DNA from: Cyclobacterium salsum
GTDB lineage: Bacteria > Bacteroidota > Bacteroidia > Cytophagales > Cyclobacteriaceae
DNA length: 64,000 nt
Assembly: GCF_010119245.1 (NCBI RefSeq)
Contig: NZ_WNKG01000014.1
Span: forward strand, 62,001-126,000
Direction of reading: 5' to 3'
The notes beneath the pieces are model-generated. The model was not told the DNA's origin, did not search any database, and saw only the letters and a list, made by a program, of their open reading frames with translations. Made by a program: the position numbers and the translations under genes. Below are positions 1 through 8,288 of this stretch, in pieces; positions within the stretch are counted from its first letter, which is position 1; each line of letters opens with the position of its first letter.

Positions 1-1
1 G

Positions 2-295
2 GAAATTACGAACATTCGGCATAACTTCAACTCGCTTCGCGAGGTCTTCGAATTGATTCTGGAACATGAAATTGAGGTAACGAAATCCATCAATCTGATC
101 GTAGACCACTGTTTTAATGTGAAGGACTTTGCCACTTTCAGCTTTATGCAGTGGTATGTGACGGAGCAACGGGAGGAAGAAACCCTTGCGAGGAGGGCGT
201 TGGAAATATTTGAAATTATCGGAGAAGAAGGCATAGGGCTATGGACCATTGACCAGGAACTAGGAAAGCTTCATGCCACTACCGACGGCCTTTAG
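2..295 (+). CDS. Ferritin, C-terminal part (5' end outside window)
   Basis: The open frame runs in from the left edge and ends at a TAG at 293-295, so only about the last 97 residues are present. The sequence reads as the end of the ferritin four-helix bundle: a helix with HE and VT, then DFATFSFMQWYV and EQREEE, and finally a GLWTIDQELGKL tail. In bacterial ferritins these helices carry part of the di-iron ferroxidase site, with the QWYxxEQ(R/H)EEE stretch close to the metal. The protein would store iron as a ferric core in a cytoplasmic 24-mer cage. A TTG at 53 lies inside the frame and is not the start. A strong hairpin terminator follows at 311-346. Ferritin versus another ferritin-like family is quite sure; the missing N-terminus cannot be judged. 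Confidence 0.85.
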   Translation, partial: EITNIRHNFNSLREVFELILEHEIEVTKSINLIVDHCFNVKDFATFSFMQWYVTEQREEETLARRALEIFEIIGEEGIGLWTIDQELGKLHATTDGL

Positions 296-310
296 GCTGA
301 TTTAGCAATG

Positions 311-346
311 AAAAACCCTTTAGAATCTTATTTCTAAAGGGTTTTT
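311..346 (+). terminator. Rho-independent terminator after the ferritin gene
   Basis: A perfect 14-bp stem has arms 311-324 and 333-346 with an 8-nt loop. It is A-rich on the left and ends in a T-run on the right. It lies 16 bp after the ferritin stop codon and fits an intrinsic terminator. Confidence 0.85.
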
Positions 347-460
347 ACTTTTTGATAGGGTTTAATCTAATGCAAGTTGAATGTGGCTTAATATTTGCGC
401 TTTTCATTTTAATCTTATCAATTAATTGTTATATTTCACTTGACATTGAACCCTATAACC

Positions 461-997
461 ATGATAAAAATATTCCCTATATGGATAGTATTGTTTTCAA
501 TGCTGGCAGGTTTAGGATTTGCGCAAATGCCGGATACCATAGAAATCGAACCGTTTCCCGAAAAGTCCCATAAAAACACCTCTCAAAAAGACCTGGAAGG
601 CTTGTGGGAATTGAGTTACATCTACGACAAATTCAAGCCGTTCGAAGAACTATTTCCGGATAAGAAGCCTACCCTTTATTTTGACACGGCTAATAAGACC
701 GCTATTGGACATACTGGATGCAATATTTTCAGCATTCTTACCTACCTGGAAGGAAATGGAATCGATGTGCTCGGATTTATGGGAATGACCGAGAAATGGT
801 GTGAAGGGGATGGGGAGGACATTTTCCTAACCGTACTCAAGTCGGCACATACGTTTGAAATTGATGAGGAGGGAGTGCTTTCATTTTCTTGTGGGAATCT
901 GGAAATCATGAAAATGAGAAAACTGGATGAGGATCAAAATCATCCTTTCACAATTCCCAAAATAGTCGCATTAGCTACCACATTTCCCCGATGGTGA
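461..997 (+). CDS. Secreted META-domain (HslJ-like) protein
   Basis: About 178 residues from the ATG at 461. An in-frame TTG at 440 is less likely because the residues from 461 form a clean signal peptide ending near FAQ. After it comes one META/HslJ-like domain: LEGLWEL at its start, a Leu/Phe strand followed by GHTGCN, then GMTEKWC and a hydrophobic LKSAHTFEI segment, which is the usual order of landmarks. META domains occur in outer-membrane or periplasmic proteins linked to heat-shock and stress phenotypes, but no reaction is known. The two cysteines in GCN and KWC are typical of the family and could pair. The gene stands alone, convergent with pncB. Family assignment is fairly sure; the role is unknown. 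Confidence 0.7.
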   Translation: MIKIFPIWIVLFSMLAGLGFAQMPDTIEIEPFPEKSHKNTSQKDLEGLWELSYIYDKFKPFEELFPDKKPTLYFDTANKTAIGHTGCNIFSILTYLEGNGIDVLGFMGMTEKWCEGDGEDIFLTVLKSAHTFEIDEEGVLSFSCGNLEIMKMRKLDEDQNHPFTIPKIVALATTFPRW

Positions 998-1055
998 AAA
1001 TAGAATAGAAGGAAAGCACGCTGCTCGACGTTATATAGCAAGGCACTTTTTTTGA

Positions 1056-2537
1056 TCAAGTACCATTGTCCATGGATTTTAACTTCAGTACCAGATTCGT
1101 TCTGAATTCATATAATCCGGCCTCTAAACCGACCGGATAAATATGGGGGTTAATAAGCCGTTTATGGGTTTTATCAAAAGCTTCCAATCTATTTTGAGCT
1201 TTCTCACGAATTTGGTGAATGGTGGGTCTGTGGTACACTTTTTTTCCATTCTTGAATATGGGTTTCAGCAAAACCTCCGTGCTGGCGTTCTCCACCGAAA
1301 TCTTTTTTCTTCGGGTAGGATCAATGGGGTCAATAATGGTTACGGAATTGCCATGTTCCATTCCTTCCAGGTAAATCATATCCGCCATGGCTTTTCCACG
1401 AGAAGTAAAACGCATTACGTTATGATACCCGGGAATGTTAATCTTTATCGACTGTTGGGATAACTTAATTTTTGGCACCCAGTCTCCTTTGCGGTTTTTA
1501 AGGGCAGAAAGTTTGTAAACCGCCCCAAGGGCTGGTTGATCATAGGCGGTAACGAGTTTGGTCCCTACGCCCCAAATATCCACCGAGGCCTCCTGCATTT
1601 TGAGGGAGGTGATGATGTGCTCGTCCAAGTCATTACTGGCCACTATCTTCACTTCCGGAAATCCGGCTCTATCAAGCATTTCCCGAGCCTGATTGCTGAA
1701 ATAGGCCAAATCACCCGAATCAATCCGGATCCCTTGCAGTTGTTTTCCATTTTCCCTTAATTTCCCGGCCAGGGTAATGGCATTTTTAACACCCTGAATA
1801 ATATCATAGGTGTCCACCAAAAGCACCGTATTATCTGGAAAGGTCGCTGCATAAGCCTCAAAAGCTTCCATTTCGCTTTCAAAAGACATGATCCAGCTAT
1901 GGGCATGGGTGCCTGAAACCGGAATATCAAACAGCTTCGCTGCCATGACATTAGAGGTTGAGGTACAACCACCAATATAAGAAGCCCGGCTGGCCGCTAA
2001 CGCTCCATCTATTCCCTGAGCCCTTCTTAAACCGAATTCCATCACCGGATCGCCATTTGCGGCCAGCACAATCCGAGAAGCCTTGGTGGCAATCAGCGTC
2101 TGAAAATTAATGATATTCAATAAAGGTGTCTCCAGAAGCTGGCACTGAATCAGCGGGCCTTTTACCCGAACAAGCGGCATGTTTGGAAAGACCACTTCCC
2201 CCTCTTCCACGGCATCTATATCGCAGCTAAAGGTCATGTGTTTCAAGTAGCTGATAAATTCCGCTTCAAACACTTTTTCGCCTTTTTTATCTACCATTTC
2301 CGCTAAAAATGCCAGTTCCTTGTCGCCAAAGGTCATGTTTCGACAATAATCAATGATATAGTCCAAACCTGCAGCGACGGTGAATCCGCTCTGAAAAGGA
2401 TTTTTTCTAAAAAAAAGATTAAATATGGCTTCTTCTTCCGCTTTACCAGCCTTCCAGTAAGCATAGGCCATGGTAAATTGGTAATAATCGGTTAGTAAAG
2501 TCAGCGAACTTTGGTAGAGATCTTTGGTGATTTTCAT
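1056..2537 (-). CDS. pncB: Nicotinate phosphoribosyltransferase
   Basis: A 493-residue cytoplasmic enzyme that converts nicotinate, PRPP and ATP into nicotinate mononucleotide, the entry step of NAD salvage (Preiss-Handler route). Family landmarks are visible in order: the N-terminal LLTDYYQFTMA, FRKNPF, the SGTHAHSW segment that carries the phosphorylatable His, the phosphate-binding GIRIDSGDLAY, VASNDLDE, and the GVGTKL loop. Length fits the longer bacterial/eukaryotic-type NAPRTase. The start ATG at 2537 is the only good one. A TAAATTTG box on the minus strand lies 20-27 bp upstream of the start. The gene is monocistronic, convergent with the META gene and followed upstream by a transporter gene in the same direction but 58 bp away. 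Confidence 0.93.
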   Translation of the reverse strand: MKITKDLYQSSLTLLTDYYQFTMAYAYWKAGKAEEEAIFNLFFRKNPFQSGFTVAAGLDYIIDYCRNMTFGDKELAFLAEMVDKKGEKVFEAEFISYLKHMTFSCDIDAVEEGEVVFPNMPLVRVKGPLIQCQLLETPLLNIINFQTLIATKASRIVLAANGDPVMEFGLRRAQGIDGALAASRASYIGGCTSTSNVMAAKLFDIPVSGTHAHSWIMSFESEMEAFEAYAATFPDNTVLLVDTYDIIQGVKNAITLAGKLRENGKQLQGIRIDSGDLAYFSNQAREMLDRAGFPEVKIVASNDLDEHIITSLKMQEASVDIWGVGTKLVTAYDQPALGAVYKLSALKNRKGDWVPKIKLSQQSIKINIPGYHNVMRFTSRGKAMADMIYLEGMEHGNSVTIIDPIDPTRRKKISVENASTEVLLKPIFKNGKKVYHRPTIHQIREKAQNRLEAFDKTHKRLINPHIYPVGLEAGLYEFRTNLVLKLKSMDNGT

Positions 2538-2556
2538 AAAAACTAGGTATAAAACC

Positions 2557-2564
2557 CAAATTTA
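2557..2564 (-). promoter_or_regulatory. Putative -7 box of the pncB promoter
   Basis: Read on the minus strand this is TAAATTTG, matching the Bacteroidota -7 consensus TAnnTTTG. It lies 20 bp before the pncB ATG. No clear -33 TTTG is seen at the usual distance, so support is partial. Confidence 0.4.
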
Positions 2565-2595
2565 CAGGATTCGACTTCTTATGCCATATTTTGCC

Positions 2596-3444
2596 CTATT
2601 TATTTGAAGGAACCCCTCTTGAGTGAAGCAAGTTTAGGATGACCCCGGAAAGGACCAGCAGCATGCCACCATACGTCCATAGATTATAGGTCTCTTCAAA
2701 TAAAACATAGCCAAATCCCAAGGCATACAAAATTCCCACATAGTTCAGACTGGCAACCTTCGCCAGGTTGGCATTTTGATAGGCCATGGTCATAAAATAC
2801 TGTGCAAACTGAGTCAAAACACCTATCAACAACAGTAAACCCCAATCCCAGCCTTGAGGAGTTACCCAGAAATAATAGCTAATCAGCCCCGCAAACGGGG
2901 TAGTGACCAATGGGAAATAAAAAACGATTACCAAAGGATGCTCGGTGTTTTTCAGCTTCCGGATCACATTATAGGCCAGGCCGGAAAAAAGGGCTGAGGT
3001 AATCCCAATTCCCAAAAACACCGGATCAATTCGGGAATCAAAGCCCTCAATCATCAATACACCCGAAAAAGCCACGGCAAAATAGAGAAACTGAACGGGC
3101 AAGACTCTTTCTCTCACGATAAAAATCCCCAAAATGCTGGTAAACACAGGCCCTAGGTATTGGATCGTCACCGCACTGGCAAGTGGAATATTTTGCAAGG
3201 TATAAAAAAACGTAATCAGGCCAATAGAACCCACCACTCCCCTCAGTATCAACAGCTTTTTATTATTCCCCATCACGGGTACTCGCTGCTGTTTCAACAA
3301 AATATAACTGAATACAAAACTAAAAACAGAGCGGAAAAGGATGATTTCAATTGCAGGGATGTGCGGTAAATATTTGACCGTCACATTCATAAGGGCGAAA
3401 AAAAATCCAGCCAGCAACATGTGCCGGACGCTATCATTGCTCAA
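2596..3444 (-). CDS. EamA/DMT-family membrane transporter
   Basis: About 282 residues with some ten hydrophobic helices arranged as two EamA repeats, the hallmark of drug/metabolite exporters of the RhaT/YdcZ/EamA type. Visible markers are FFFALMNVTVKYLP in helix 1, the charged pair ILFRS before helix 2, and the second repeat starting near VFLGIGITSALFSGLAYNVIRKLK. The substrate cannot be deduced; relatives export amino acids or other small metabolites. The start is uncertain. The ORF can begin at a TTG at 3444, while the first ATG is at 3420 directly before helix 1. The frame stays open further upstream with no better start. The gene is on the same strand as pncB but has its own spacing, so it may be transcribed separately. 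Confidence 0.8.
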   Translation of the reverse strand: MSNDSVRHMLLAGFFFALMNVTVKYLPHIPAIEIILFRSVFSFVFSYILLKQQRVPVMGNNKKLLILRGVVGSIGLITFFYTLQNIPLASAVTIQYLGPVFTSILGIFIVRERVLPVQFLYFAVAFSGVLMIEGFDSRIDPVFLGIGITSALFSGLAYNVIRKLKNTEHPLVIVFYFPLVTTPFAGLISYYFWVTPQGWDWGLLLLIGVLTQFAQYFMTMAYQNANLAKVASLNYVGILYALGFGYVLFEETYNLWTYGGMLLVLSGVILNLLHSRGVPSNK

Positions 3445-3573
3445 ACCAATCGATTTACTTCGTGAGAAAACTTTTAGGATAAGTGAAAATTACTGCTTTT
3501 GGTTCCTTCCAGAGGAATATTTCAGGCTGTTTCTAAACTAATTTCCCCTCGTTTTGTTACTACCTAACATCCG

Positions 3574-3641
3574 AAAACTGGTCAGGTTTTGTTGCTATTC
3601 AGCCAACAATAAACGTTGGGTAGAGGAAACCTGACCGGTTT
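3574..3641. repeat. Nested inverted repeat in the gap before the peroxiredoxin gene
   Basis: Fifteen-base arms at about 3575-3589 and 3627-3641 are reverse complements with one mismatch. Between them a smaller hairpin (CCAAC at 3603-3607, GTTGG at 3615-3619) can form, giving a cruciform-like or two-level stem. It sits between divergent genes, so it is not an obvious terminator. It could be a small mobile-type repeat or an operator. Confidence 0.5.
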
Positions 3642-3707
3642 AACCTTTACTTTATCAGTTGAATATAGGATTAGGTAGCGGATTTGAAGTAATAAATTAA
3701 AAAAGAA

Positions 3708-4151
3708 ATGGGATTAAAAATTGGTCAAAAAGCACCTGATTTTACTTTGCCATCTACTTCCGGCAAGCTATTTTCACTATCGAATGATCTAAAAGGCAAA
3801 GCCTGTGTGGTTTATTTTTATCCAAAGGATTTTACCGGAGGATGCACCGCTCAAGCCTGTGAATTCAGGGATCAATTTGAGGATTTCAGGGGCTTGGAGT
3901 TACCCGTAATCGGAATTAGCCGGGACGATATGCCCACCCACCTACGCTTCAAGAAAGAGCATGATTTACCGTTTGAATTGCTCTCCGATACTTCCGGCAA
4001 GGTATGCGAAAAATACGATGCCCTGGTTCCGCTTATTCGAATTCCAAAGCGAATCACCTACCTGTTGGATGAGAATCATCACATCAAGGATGTTTTTCAA
4101 AACATGCTGGATGCCAAAGCGCACATAAAACGCATGCTGGAAAATTATTAA
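3708..4151 (+). CDS. bcp: Thioredoxin-dependent peroxiredoxin, Bcp/PrxQ type
   Basis: A 147-residue cytoplasmic peroxidase of the AhpC/TSA superfamily that reduces H2O2 and organic hydroperoxides with thioredoxin. The opening GQKAPDFTLP and the block YFYPKDFTGGCT are typical. The peroxidatic Cys is at residue 46 and a candidate resolving Cys at 51, the five-residue spacing of the Bcp/PrxQ group. The usual TPGCT loop here reads TGGCT, with Gly instead of Pro before the active-site Gly-Cys, a small departure from the family. Length is normal. The gene ends before a strong palindromic terminator shared with the convergent oxidoreductase gene. Confidence 0.88.
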   Translation: MGLKIGQKAPDFTLPSTSGKLFSLSNDLKGKACVVYFYPKDFTGGCTAQACEFRDQFEDFRGLELPVIGISRDDMPTHLRFKKEHDLPFELLSDTSGKVCEKYDALVPLIRIPKRITYLLDENHHIKDVFQNMLDAKAHIKRMLENY

Positions 4152-4152
4152 T

Positions 4153-4180
4153 AAAAAAGGGGCCAATTGGCCCCTTTTTT
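4153..4180. terminator. Bidirectional terminator between bcp and the Gfo/Idh gene
   Basis: A fully palindromic 28-bp element: six A, GGGGCC, AATT, GGCCCC, six T. It lies between two convergent stop codons and would work as an intrinsic terminator on both strands. Confidence 0.88.
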
Positions 4181-4191
4181 ATTATGAACTA

Positions 4192-5535
4192 TTAAACGCT
4201 GGGAAGTTTCCAGCCGTTATGATAGTCTGACTTCATCATTTTATTGGCTTTTTTATTCGTAAACTGATCCTTGGCAGCATCCCAGTAGATCTTTTCACCT
4301 AGTTTATAGGCGACATTTCCCATATGGGCATTGATGGCCGCCACCGATCCGGTTTTTATGCCACAATTAAGCATGGTTGGGTCGTTTGCTTTGATGGATT
4401 CTACGAAGTTCTTGCAATGAATGCGCTGGGCATTTCCTTCGGGTCGGACCAGCTCCATGGCTTCAATTTTCTCTTTTCGCTGGCCATCCACATTTTCTGT
4501 TTCCGCAATGACTTTCCAGCCACCCCTATTGACCACCAGGGTTCCGTTATTCCCAATAAAGGCGATTCCTTCCGTGGTTCCATAATTTCCGCCATCAATA
4601 CCCGTAGCATGCTCCCACAGCATGTTAAACCCATCGTATTCGTAAACGGTTTGCAGGGTGTCGGGTGTTTCCGAAGCATCATCCGGATAAGCCAATTTAC
4701 CACCCGAAGCCATGATGGACTTGGGGGCACTGACTCCCATGGCGAACAAGGCAATGTCAATTTCGTGTACGCCCCAGTCAGTCATAAGCCCTCCGGCATA
4801 ATCCCAAAACCAGCGGAAATTAAAGTGAAATCGGTTGGGATTGAACGGCCTGTCGGGAGCAGGTCCCAGCCACATTTGATAATCGACTCCCGCCGGAGGC
4901 TGTGCGTTAGGCACTACAGGCACAGGCTTCATCCAACCCTGGTAGGCCCAGGTTTTTACCAGGCGAATATTTCCCAGTTTTCCAGACTTAACCATATCGA
5001 TCGCCTGGGCGTATTGGGATCCGCTACGCTGCCACTGTCCTACCTGCACCAGTTTTCCGTATCGATCCGCCGCTTTTACCATCAGCTTACACTCTTCTAT
5101 ACTGTTAGCCAATGGCTTTTCGGTATAGGCGTGTTTACCGGCAGATAAGCTGTCTATCAGGTTCAGGCAATGCCAATGATCAGGCGTTCCGATGATGACG
5201 GCATCGATATCCGGATCCTCCAATAGCTGCCGGTAATCCTTGTATTGTTTGGGTCTCTTTCCCCTCAGTTTATAGACATCTTCGGTGCGTTGATCGAGTA
5301 CATTCTGATCCACATCTGCCAATGCTACGCAATTGACTTCTGGTAAAAGCAAATGGCTGTTCATATTAGACCAACCCATGCCCTTACATCCAATAAGGCC
5401 GAAGTTGATCTGATCATTAGCGCCGACTTTCCTAAACGGTGCATTCAATTCTCCTGCGGATAGCGCAGCGGGAAAAGCCGCCATTCCGGCCGAAGCCAGT
5501 AAAGAACGGTGTAAAAATTTTCTTCTTGAATTCAT
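4192..5535 (-). CDS. Tat-exported Gfo/Idh/MocA-family oxidoreductase
   Basis: A 447-residue NAD(P)-dependent sugar dehydrogenase-like protein. The N-terminus has a twin-arginine signal (SRRKFL at residues 3-8, then a hydrophobic Ala-rich stretch), so it should fold in the cytosol and be exported with its cofactor. The Rossmann motif is GLIGCKGMG at 46-54, and the EKPLA motif with the conserved Lys at about 140 is present. The C-terminal half contains WFWDYAGGLMTDWGVHEID, which is common in the secreted subgroup of Bacteroidota and Planctomycetes. The gene lies 29 bp downstream of a DUF1080 gene on the same strand. Known work links Gfo/Idh/MocA and DUF1080 proteins to 3-keto-glycoside chemistry, so the two probably act together on a sugar or glycoside. 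The exact substrate is unknown. Confidence 0.88.
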   Translation of the reverse strand: MNSRRKFLHRSLLASAGMAAFPAALSAGELNAPFRKVGANDQINFGLIGCKGMGWSNMNSHLLLPEVNCVALADVDQNVLDQRTEDVYKLRGKRPKQYKDYRQLLEDPDIDAVIIGTPDHWHCLNLIDSLSAGKHAYTEKPLANSIEECKLMVKAADRYGKLVQVGQWQRSGSQYAQAIDMVKSGKLGNIRLVKTWAYQGWMKPVPVVPNAQPPAGVDYQMWLGPAPDRPFNPNRFHFNFRWFWDYAGGLMTDWGVHEIDIALFAMGVSAPKSIMASGGKLAYPDDASETPDTLQTVYEYDGFNMLWEHATGIDGGNYGTTEGIAFIGNNGTLVVNRGGWKVIAETENVDGQRKEKIEAMELVRPEGNAQRIHCKNFVESIKANDPTMLNCGIKTGSVAAINAHMGNVAYKLGEKIYWDAAKDQFTNKKANKMMKSDYHNGWKLPSV

Positions 5536-5564
5536 GATTTGATTGGTTTATTACAGCGAATACC

Positions 5565-6326
5565 TCAATCTAGTTTTCTCACCCAGATATTTCTAAAGCT
5601 AACAGGATTACTATGATCCTGGATATGGAAGGGTAATTTTTCGGGATGCGCCACATAATGAGGAATCCCGATGTATTGGGTTGGGCCTTTCAGCTCTACA
5701 TTATTTTGTACCAAAATACCATTATGAAAAACGGTTATCCGTGCCGGTGAAATCAACATTCCGTCTTCGTTGAATCTGGGAGCCGTAAATACGGCATCGT
5801 AGGTATTCCACTCCCCGGGAGCACGCATGGCGTTAACGAGGGGGGGATGTTGCTTGTAAATGCTGGCGGCCTGACCGTTCGAATAGGTTTCGTTATCGTA
5901 GGAATCTAAAATTTGCAGCTCGTATTTTCCCATAAAGAAAAATCCGGAATTACCTCTTCCCTGTCCGTTTCCTACCACTTCGCTAGGTGCACGCCATTCG
6001 ATATGTACCTGAACATCTCCAAAAGCTTCTTTGGTCTTTATGCCGCCGGTTCTGGGAGCTACTGTCAGAATCCCATCTTCCACGTTCCATTTAGGAAAAC
6101 TTCCATCTCTTTCACTTACCCAGGCATTCAAATCGTTGCCCCCAAAGAGTACGATCGCATCTGCAGGCGGAAGGTGGTTTTCGCTACCCGGGCTTACAGG
6201 CTGTACTTTTGGTTCGTAGAATTCGGTTGCTTCCGGTGGTAATTTGGTTTCATTTTGCTGGGCAAAAAGGGAAAATGAACTGACTGATCCCAGCAATAAC
6301 AACAAGCTAAGGCATTTAAATTTCAT
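5565..6326 (-). CDS. DUF1080 protein (3-keto-disaccharide hydrolase-like)
   Basis: A 253-residue secreted protein with a signal peptide of about 22 residues ending FAQ. The rest is one DUF1080 domain, a concanavalin/laminin-like beta sandwich: ALFGGNDL-type opening (VLFGGNDLNAW), WNVEDGILTV, HIEWRAPS, GNSGFFFMGKYELQILDS, and the closing IQDHSNPVSFRNIWVR. This family (now often called 3-keto-disaccharide hydrolase) cleaves 3-keto glycosides made by partner dehydrogenases. The gene is first in a two-gene operon with the Gfo/Idh/MocA gene. Periplasmic or outer-membrane location is expected. Family is quite sure; activity is inferred from family knowledge. Confidence 0.85.
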   Translation of the reverse strand: MKFKCLSLLLLLGSVSSFSLFAQQNETKLPPEATEFYEPKVQPVSPGSENHLPPADAIVLFGGNDLNAWVSERDGSFPKWNVEDGILTVAPRTGGIKTKEAFGDVQVHIEWRAPSEVVGNGQGRGNSGFFFMGKYELQILDSYDNETYSNGQAASIYKQHPPLVNAMRAPGEWNTYDAVFTAPRFNEDGMLISPARITVFHNGILVQNNVELKGPTQYIGIPHYVAHPEKLPFHIQDHSNPVSFRNIWVRKLD

Positions 6327-6456
6327 AGGTTTTTTTTAGTTTACGGTTTATTGAAGGATCAAATTAAGGGATTTGAATGAAATAATCCGTCATCCCAGCG
6401 AAATTATTTAAAGTTTGCAGCCAATTCACTGTAAACCGGCAGGGATTCGTTTCGGT

Positions 6457-6487
6457 TTTATTTAACGCTGGCATATGTGTACTTTTG
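6457..6487 (+). promoter_or_regulatory. Putative promoter of the class III aminotransferase gene
   Basis: TACTTTTG at 6480-6487 matches the Bacteroidota -7 consensus TAnnTTTG. A TTTA at 6457-6460 lies 19 bp upstream in the place of the -33 TTTG. The ATG follows 51 bp downstream at 6538. Confidence 0.5.
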
Positions 6488-6537
6488 CAGCATTCGTAAA
6501 CCCAAGCCGATACGCCCAATAAACTGCATCGCAATTC

Positions 6538-7716
6538 ATGAATAATCGTCAACTATTTCTTGCTCATTTAGCCCAGACAACCGATTTCCCGCTTATGATC
6601 GAAATAGAGAAAGCCGAGGGCGTATTTCTCTACGGGCCGGACGGAAAGCAGTACCTGGACCTGATTTCCGGTATCGGGGTAAGTAACGTGGGCCACCGGC
6701 ACCCAAAGGTCCTCGCAGCCATACAGGCACAACTGGACAAGTACCTTCACCTGATGGTGTATGGCGAATACGTGCAACAACCCCAGGCCCTATTGGCGCG
6801 GGCACTGGTACAGACCTTACCCGACCCGCTAGACAACGTTTACCTGGTAAACAGTGGCAGTGAGGCGGTGGAAGGAGCCTTGAAACTGGCTAAAAGGTAC
6901 ACCAATCGCCGGGAAATACTGTCCTGTGAAAATGCCTACCATGGATCCTCCCATGGGGCACTTTCCGTCGGAGGTAATGAACAATTTAAACGAGCCTATC
7001 GTCCGCTTGTACCCGGAATACGCCAAATTGCTTACGGAAATCAGGACCATCTGGAAGCGATTACCACTGATACAGCAGCCATAATCCTGGAAACCATACA
7101 GGGAGAGGCAGGAGTACGGGTGGCTGACAGGGCCTATTTTCAGGCCTTGAGAAAAAAGTGCAATGAAACAGGAACCCTTCTCATATTGGACGAGATACAA
7201 GCCGGATTCGGAAGAACAGGGACATTCTGGGCTTTCGAGGATTTTGGAATCCAACCGGATATCCTGGTCTGCGCCAAAGGTATGGGCGGAGGCATGCCTA
7301 TCGGTGCCTTTATTTCGTCCAGGGAGATCATGTCAGTATTAAAGAATAATCCGCTTTTGGGTCATATCACCACCTTTGGGGGACATCCGGTAAGTGCTGC
7401 CGCTTCCCTGGCCACCATTCAGGTTATTCAGGACGAGGCATTGGTCGCTGCTGTGACCGAAAAAGCCAACTTGTTCAAAAAGCTTCTGGTGCATCCAAAA
7501 ATAACCGGTATTCGAAACAAAGGACTAATGATGGCCCTAAGTTTCGAGTCTTTTGAAGTCCTGAAACCGATCATTGACCGGTGCATAGATAATGGCGTGA
7601 TCACCGATTGGTTTTTGTTTTGTGACAATGCCATGCGCATTGCCCCTCCCCTGACGATTAGTCGCTCGGAAATTGAATTTGCCTGTTCCCAGATTATTCG
7701 ATCCATCGATTCGTAG
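6538..7716 (+). CDS. Class III PLP-dependent aminotransferase
   Basis: A 392-residue cytoplasmic aminotransferase of the acetylornithine/ornithine/GABA fold group. The landmarks are DLISGIGVSNVGHRHP, the NSGSEAVEGALKLAKR phosphate-binding segment (residues 105-120), LETIQGEAGV, the cofactor Asp in LDEIQAGFGRTG (Asp 218), and the PLP Lys in CAKGMGGGMPIGAF (Lys 247). The likely partner is glutamate/2-oxoglutarate with an omega-amino substrate. No arginine biosynthesis genes lie next to it, so ArgD is not assigned. It may be an acetylornithine-type or other omega-aminotransferase. It is followed after 54 bp by msrB on the same strand. Confidence 0.85.
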   Translation: MNNRQLFLAHLAQTTDFPLMIEIEKAEGVFLYGPDGKQYLDLISGIGVSNVGHRHPKVLAAIQAQLDKYLHLMVYGEYVQQPQALLARALVQTLPDPLDNVYLVNSGSEAVEGALKLAKRYTNRREILSCENAYHGSSHGALSVGGNEQFKRAYRPLVPGIRQIAYGNQDHLEAITTDTAAIILETIQGEAGVRVADRAYFQALRKKCNETGTLLILDEIQAGFGRTGTFWAFEDFGIQPDILVCAKGMGGGMPIGAFISSREIMSVLKNNPLLGHITTFGGHPVSAAASLATIQVIQDEALVAAVTEKANLFKKLLVHPKITGIRNKGLMMALSFESFEVLKPIIDRCIDNGVITDWFLFCDNAMRIAPPLTISRSEIEFACSQIIRSIDS

Positions 7717-7770
7717 CGAAACCATTCCGGCTAAATAGGAGTTATGGTATAGAAATAAAGATAGGATAGT

Positions 7771-8178
7771 ATGGAAAATGATGCGGCAAAAAAGCTGACT
7801 GAAGAAGATTGGAAAAGCAAGTTGGATCCGGATGCCTACCGGGTGTTAAGGCAAAAAGGAACAGAAAGGGCTTTTTCCGGAGAATATTATCTCAATAAGG
7901 CCACAGGAATTTATGAATGTCGTGGTTGCGGGAATGAAATATTCCACAGCCGTGATAAATACGACAGTGGATGCGGTTGGCCCAGTTTTACCCATCCGGT
8001 TTCAAAAGATGCCATCACTGTTACCATGGATTATTCGCATGGCATGGTGCGAGAGGAGATTTGTTGTGCCGTTTGTGGCGGCCATTTAGGACATCGCTTT
8101 CCAGATGGCCCATCAGACAAGGGAGGTACCCGGTATTGTATAAATTCAATCTCCATGGATTTCAAAGAAAAAACATAA
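7771..8178 (+). CDS. msrB: Peptide-methionine (R)-S-oxide reductase
   Basis: A 135-residue MsrB that reduces the R-epimer of methionine sulfoxide in proteins. Two zinc-binding CxxC pairs are present (Cys 50/53 and Cys 99/102), and GCGWPSF at 67-73 and the catalytic Cys 123 in RYCINS are all in place. Cys 68 could serve as recycling residue. There is no signal peptide, so it should act in the cytoplasm. Length is normal for a stand-alone MsrB. It follows the aminotransferase by 54 bp and may share its transcript. Confidence 0.95.
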   Translation: MENDAAKKLTEEDWKSKLDPDAYRVLRQKGTERAFSGEYYLNKATGIYECRGCGNEIFHSRDKYDSGCGWPSFTHPVSKDAITVTMDYSHGMVREEICCAVCGGHLGHRFPDGPSDKGGTRYCINSISMDFKEKT

Positions 8179-8226
8179 AAAGCCGATCTCTTTGAAAAAA
8201 ATAAGCTGAATTCGTGTATTATTTTT

Positions 8227-8234
8227 TAGTTTTG
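8227..8234 (+). promoter_or_regulatory. Putative -7 box upstream of the coiled-coil protein gene
   Basis: TAGTTTTG matches the TAnnTTTG consensus and lies 54 bp before the ATG at 8289. A -33 box at the standard distance was not found, so this is a weak call. Confidence 0.35.
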
Positions 8235-8288
8235 CATGAATATTGTTGAGGGAAGCAATACGAATCAGCATTATAACACAGCCCTATT

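Noticed and set aside
4324-5148. Plus-strand ORF of 274 residues
   Set aside because: It is antisense to the well-supported Gfo/Idh/MocA gene and its translation shows no domain.
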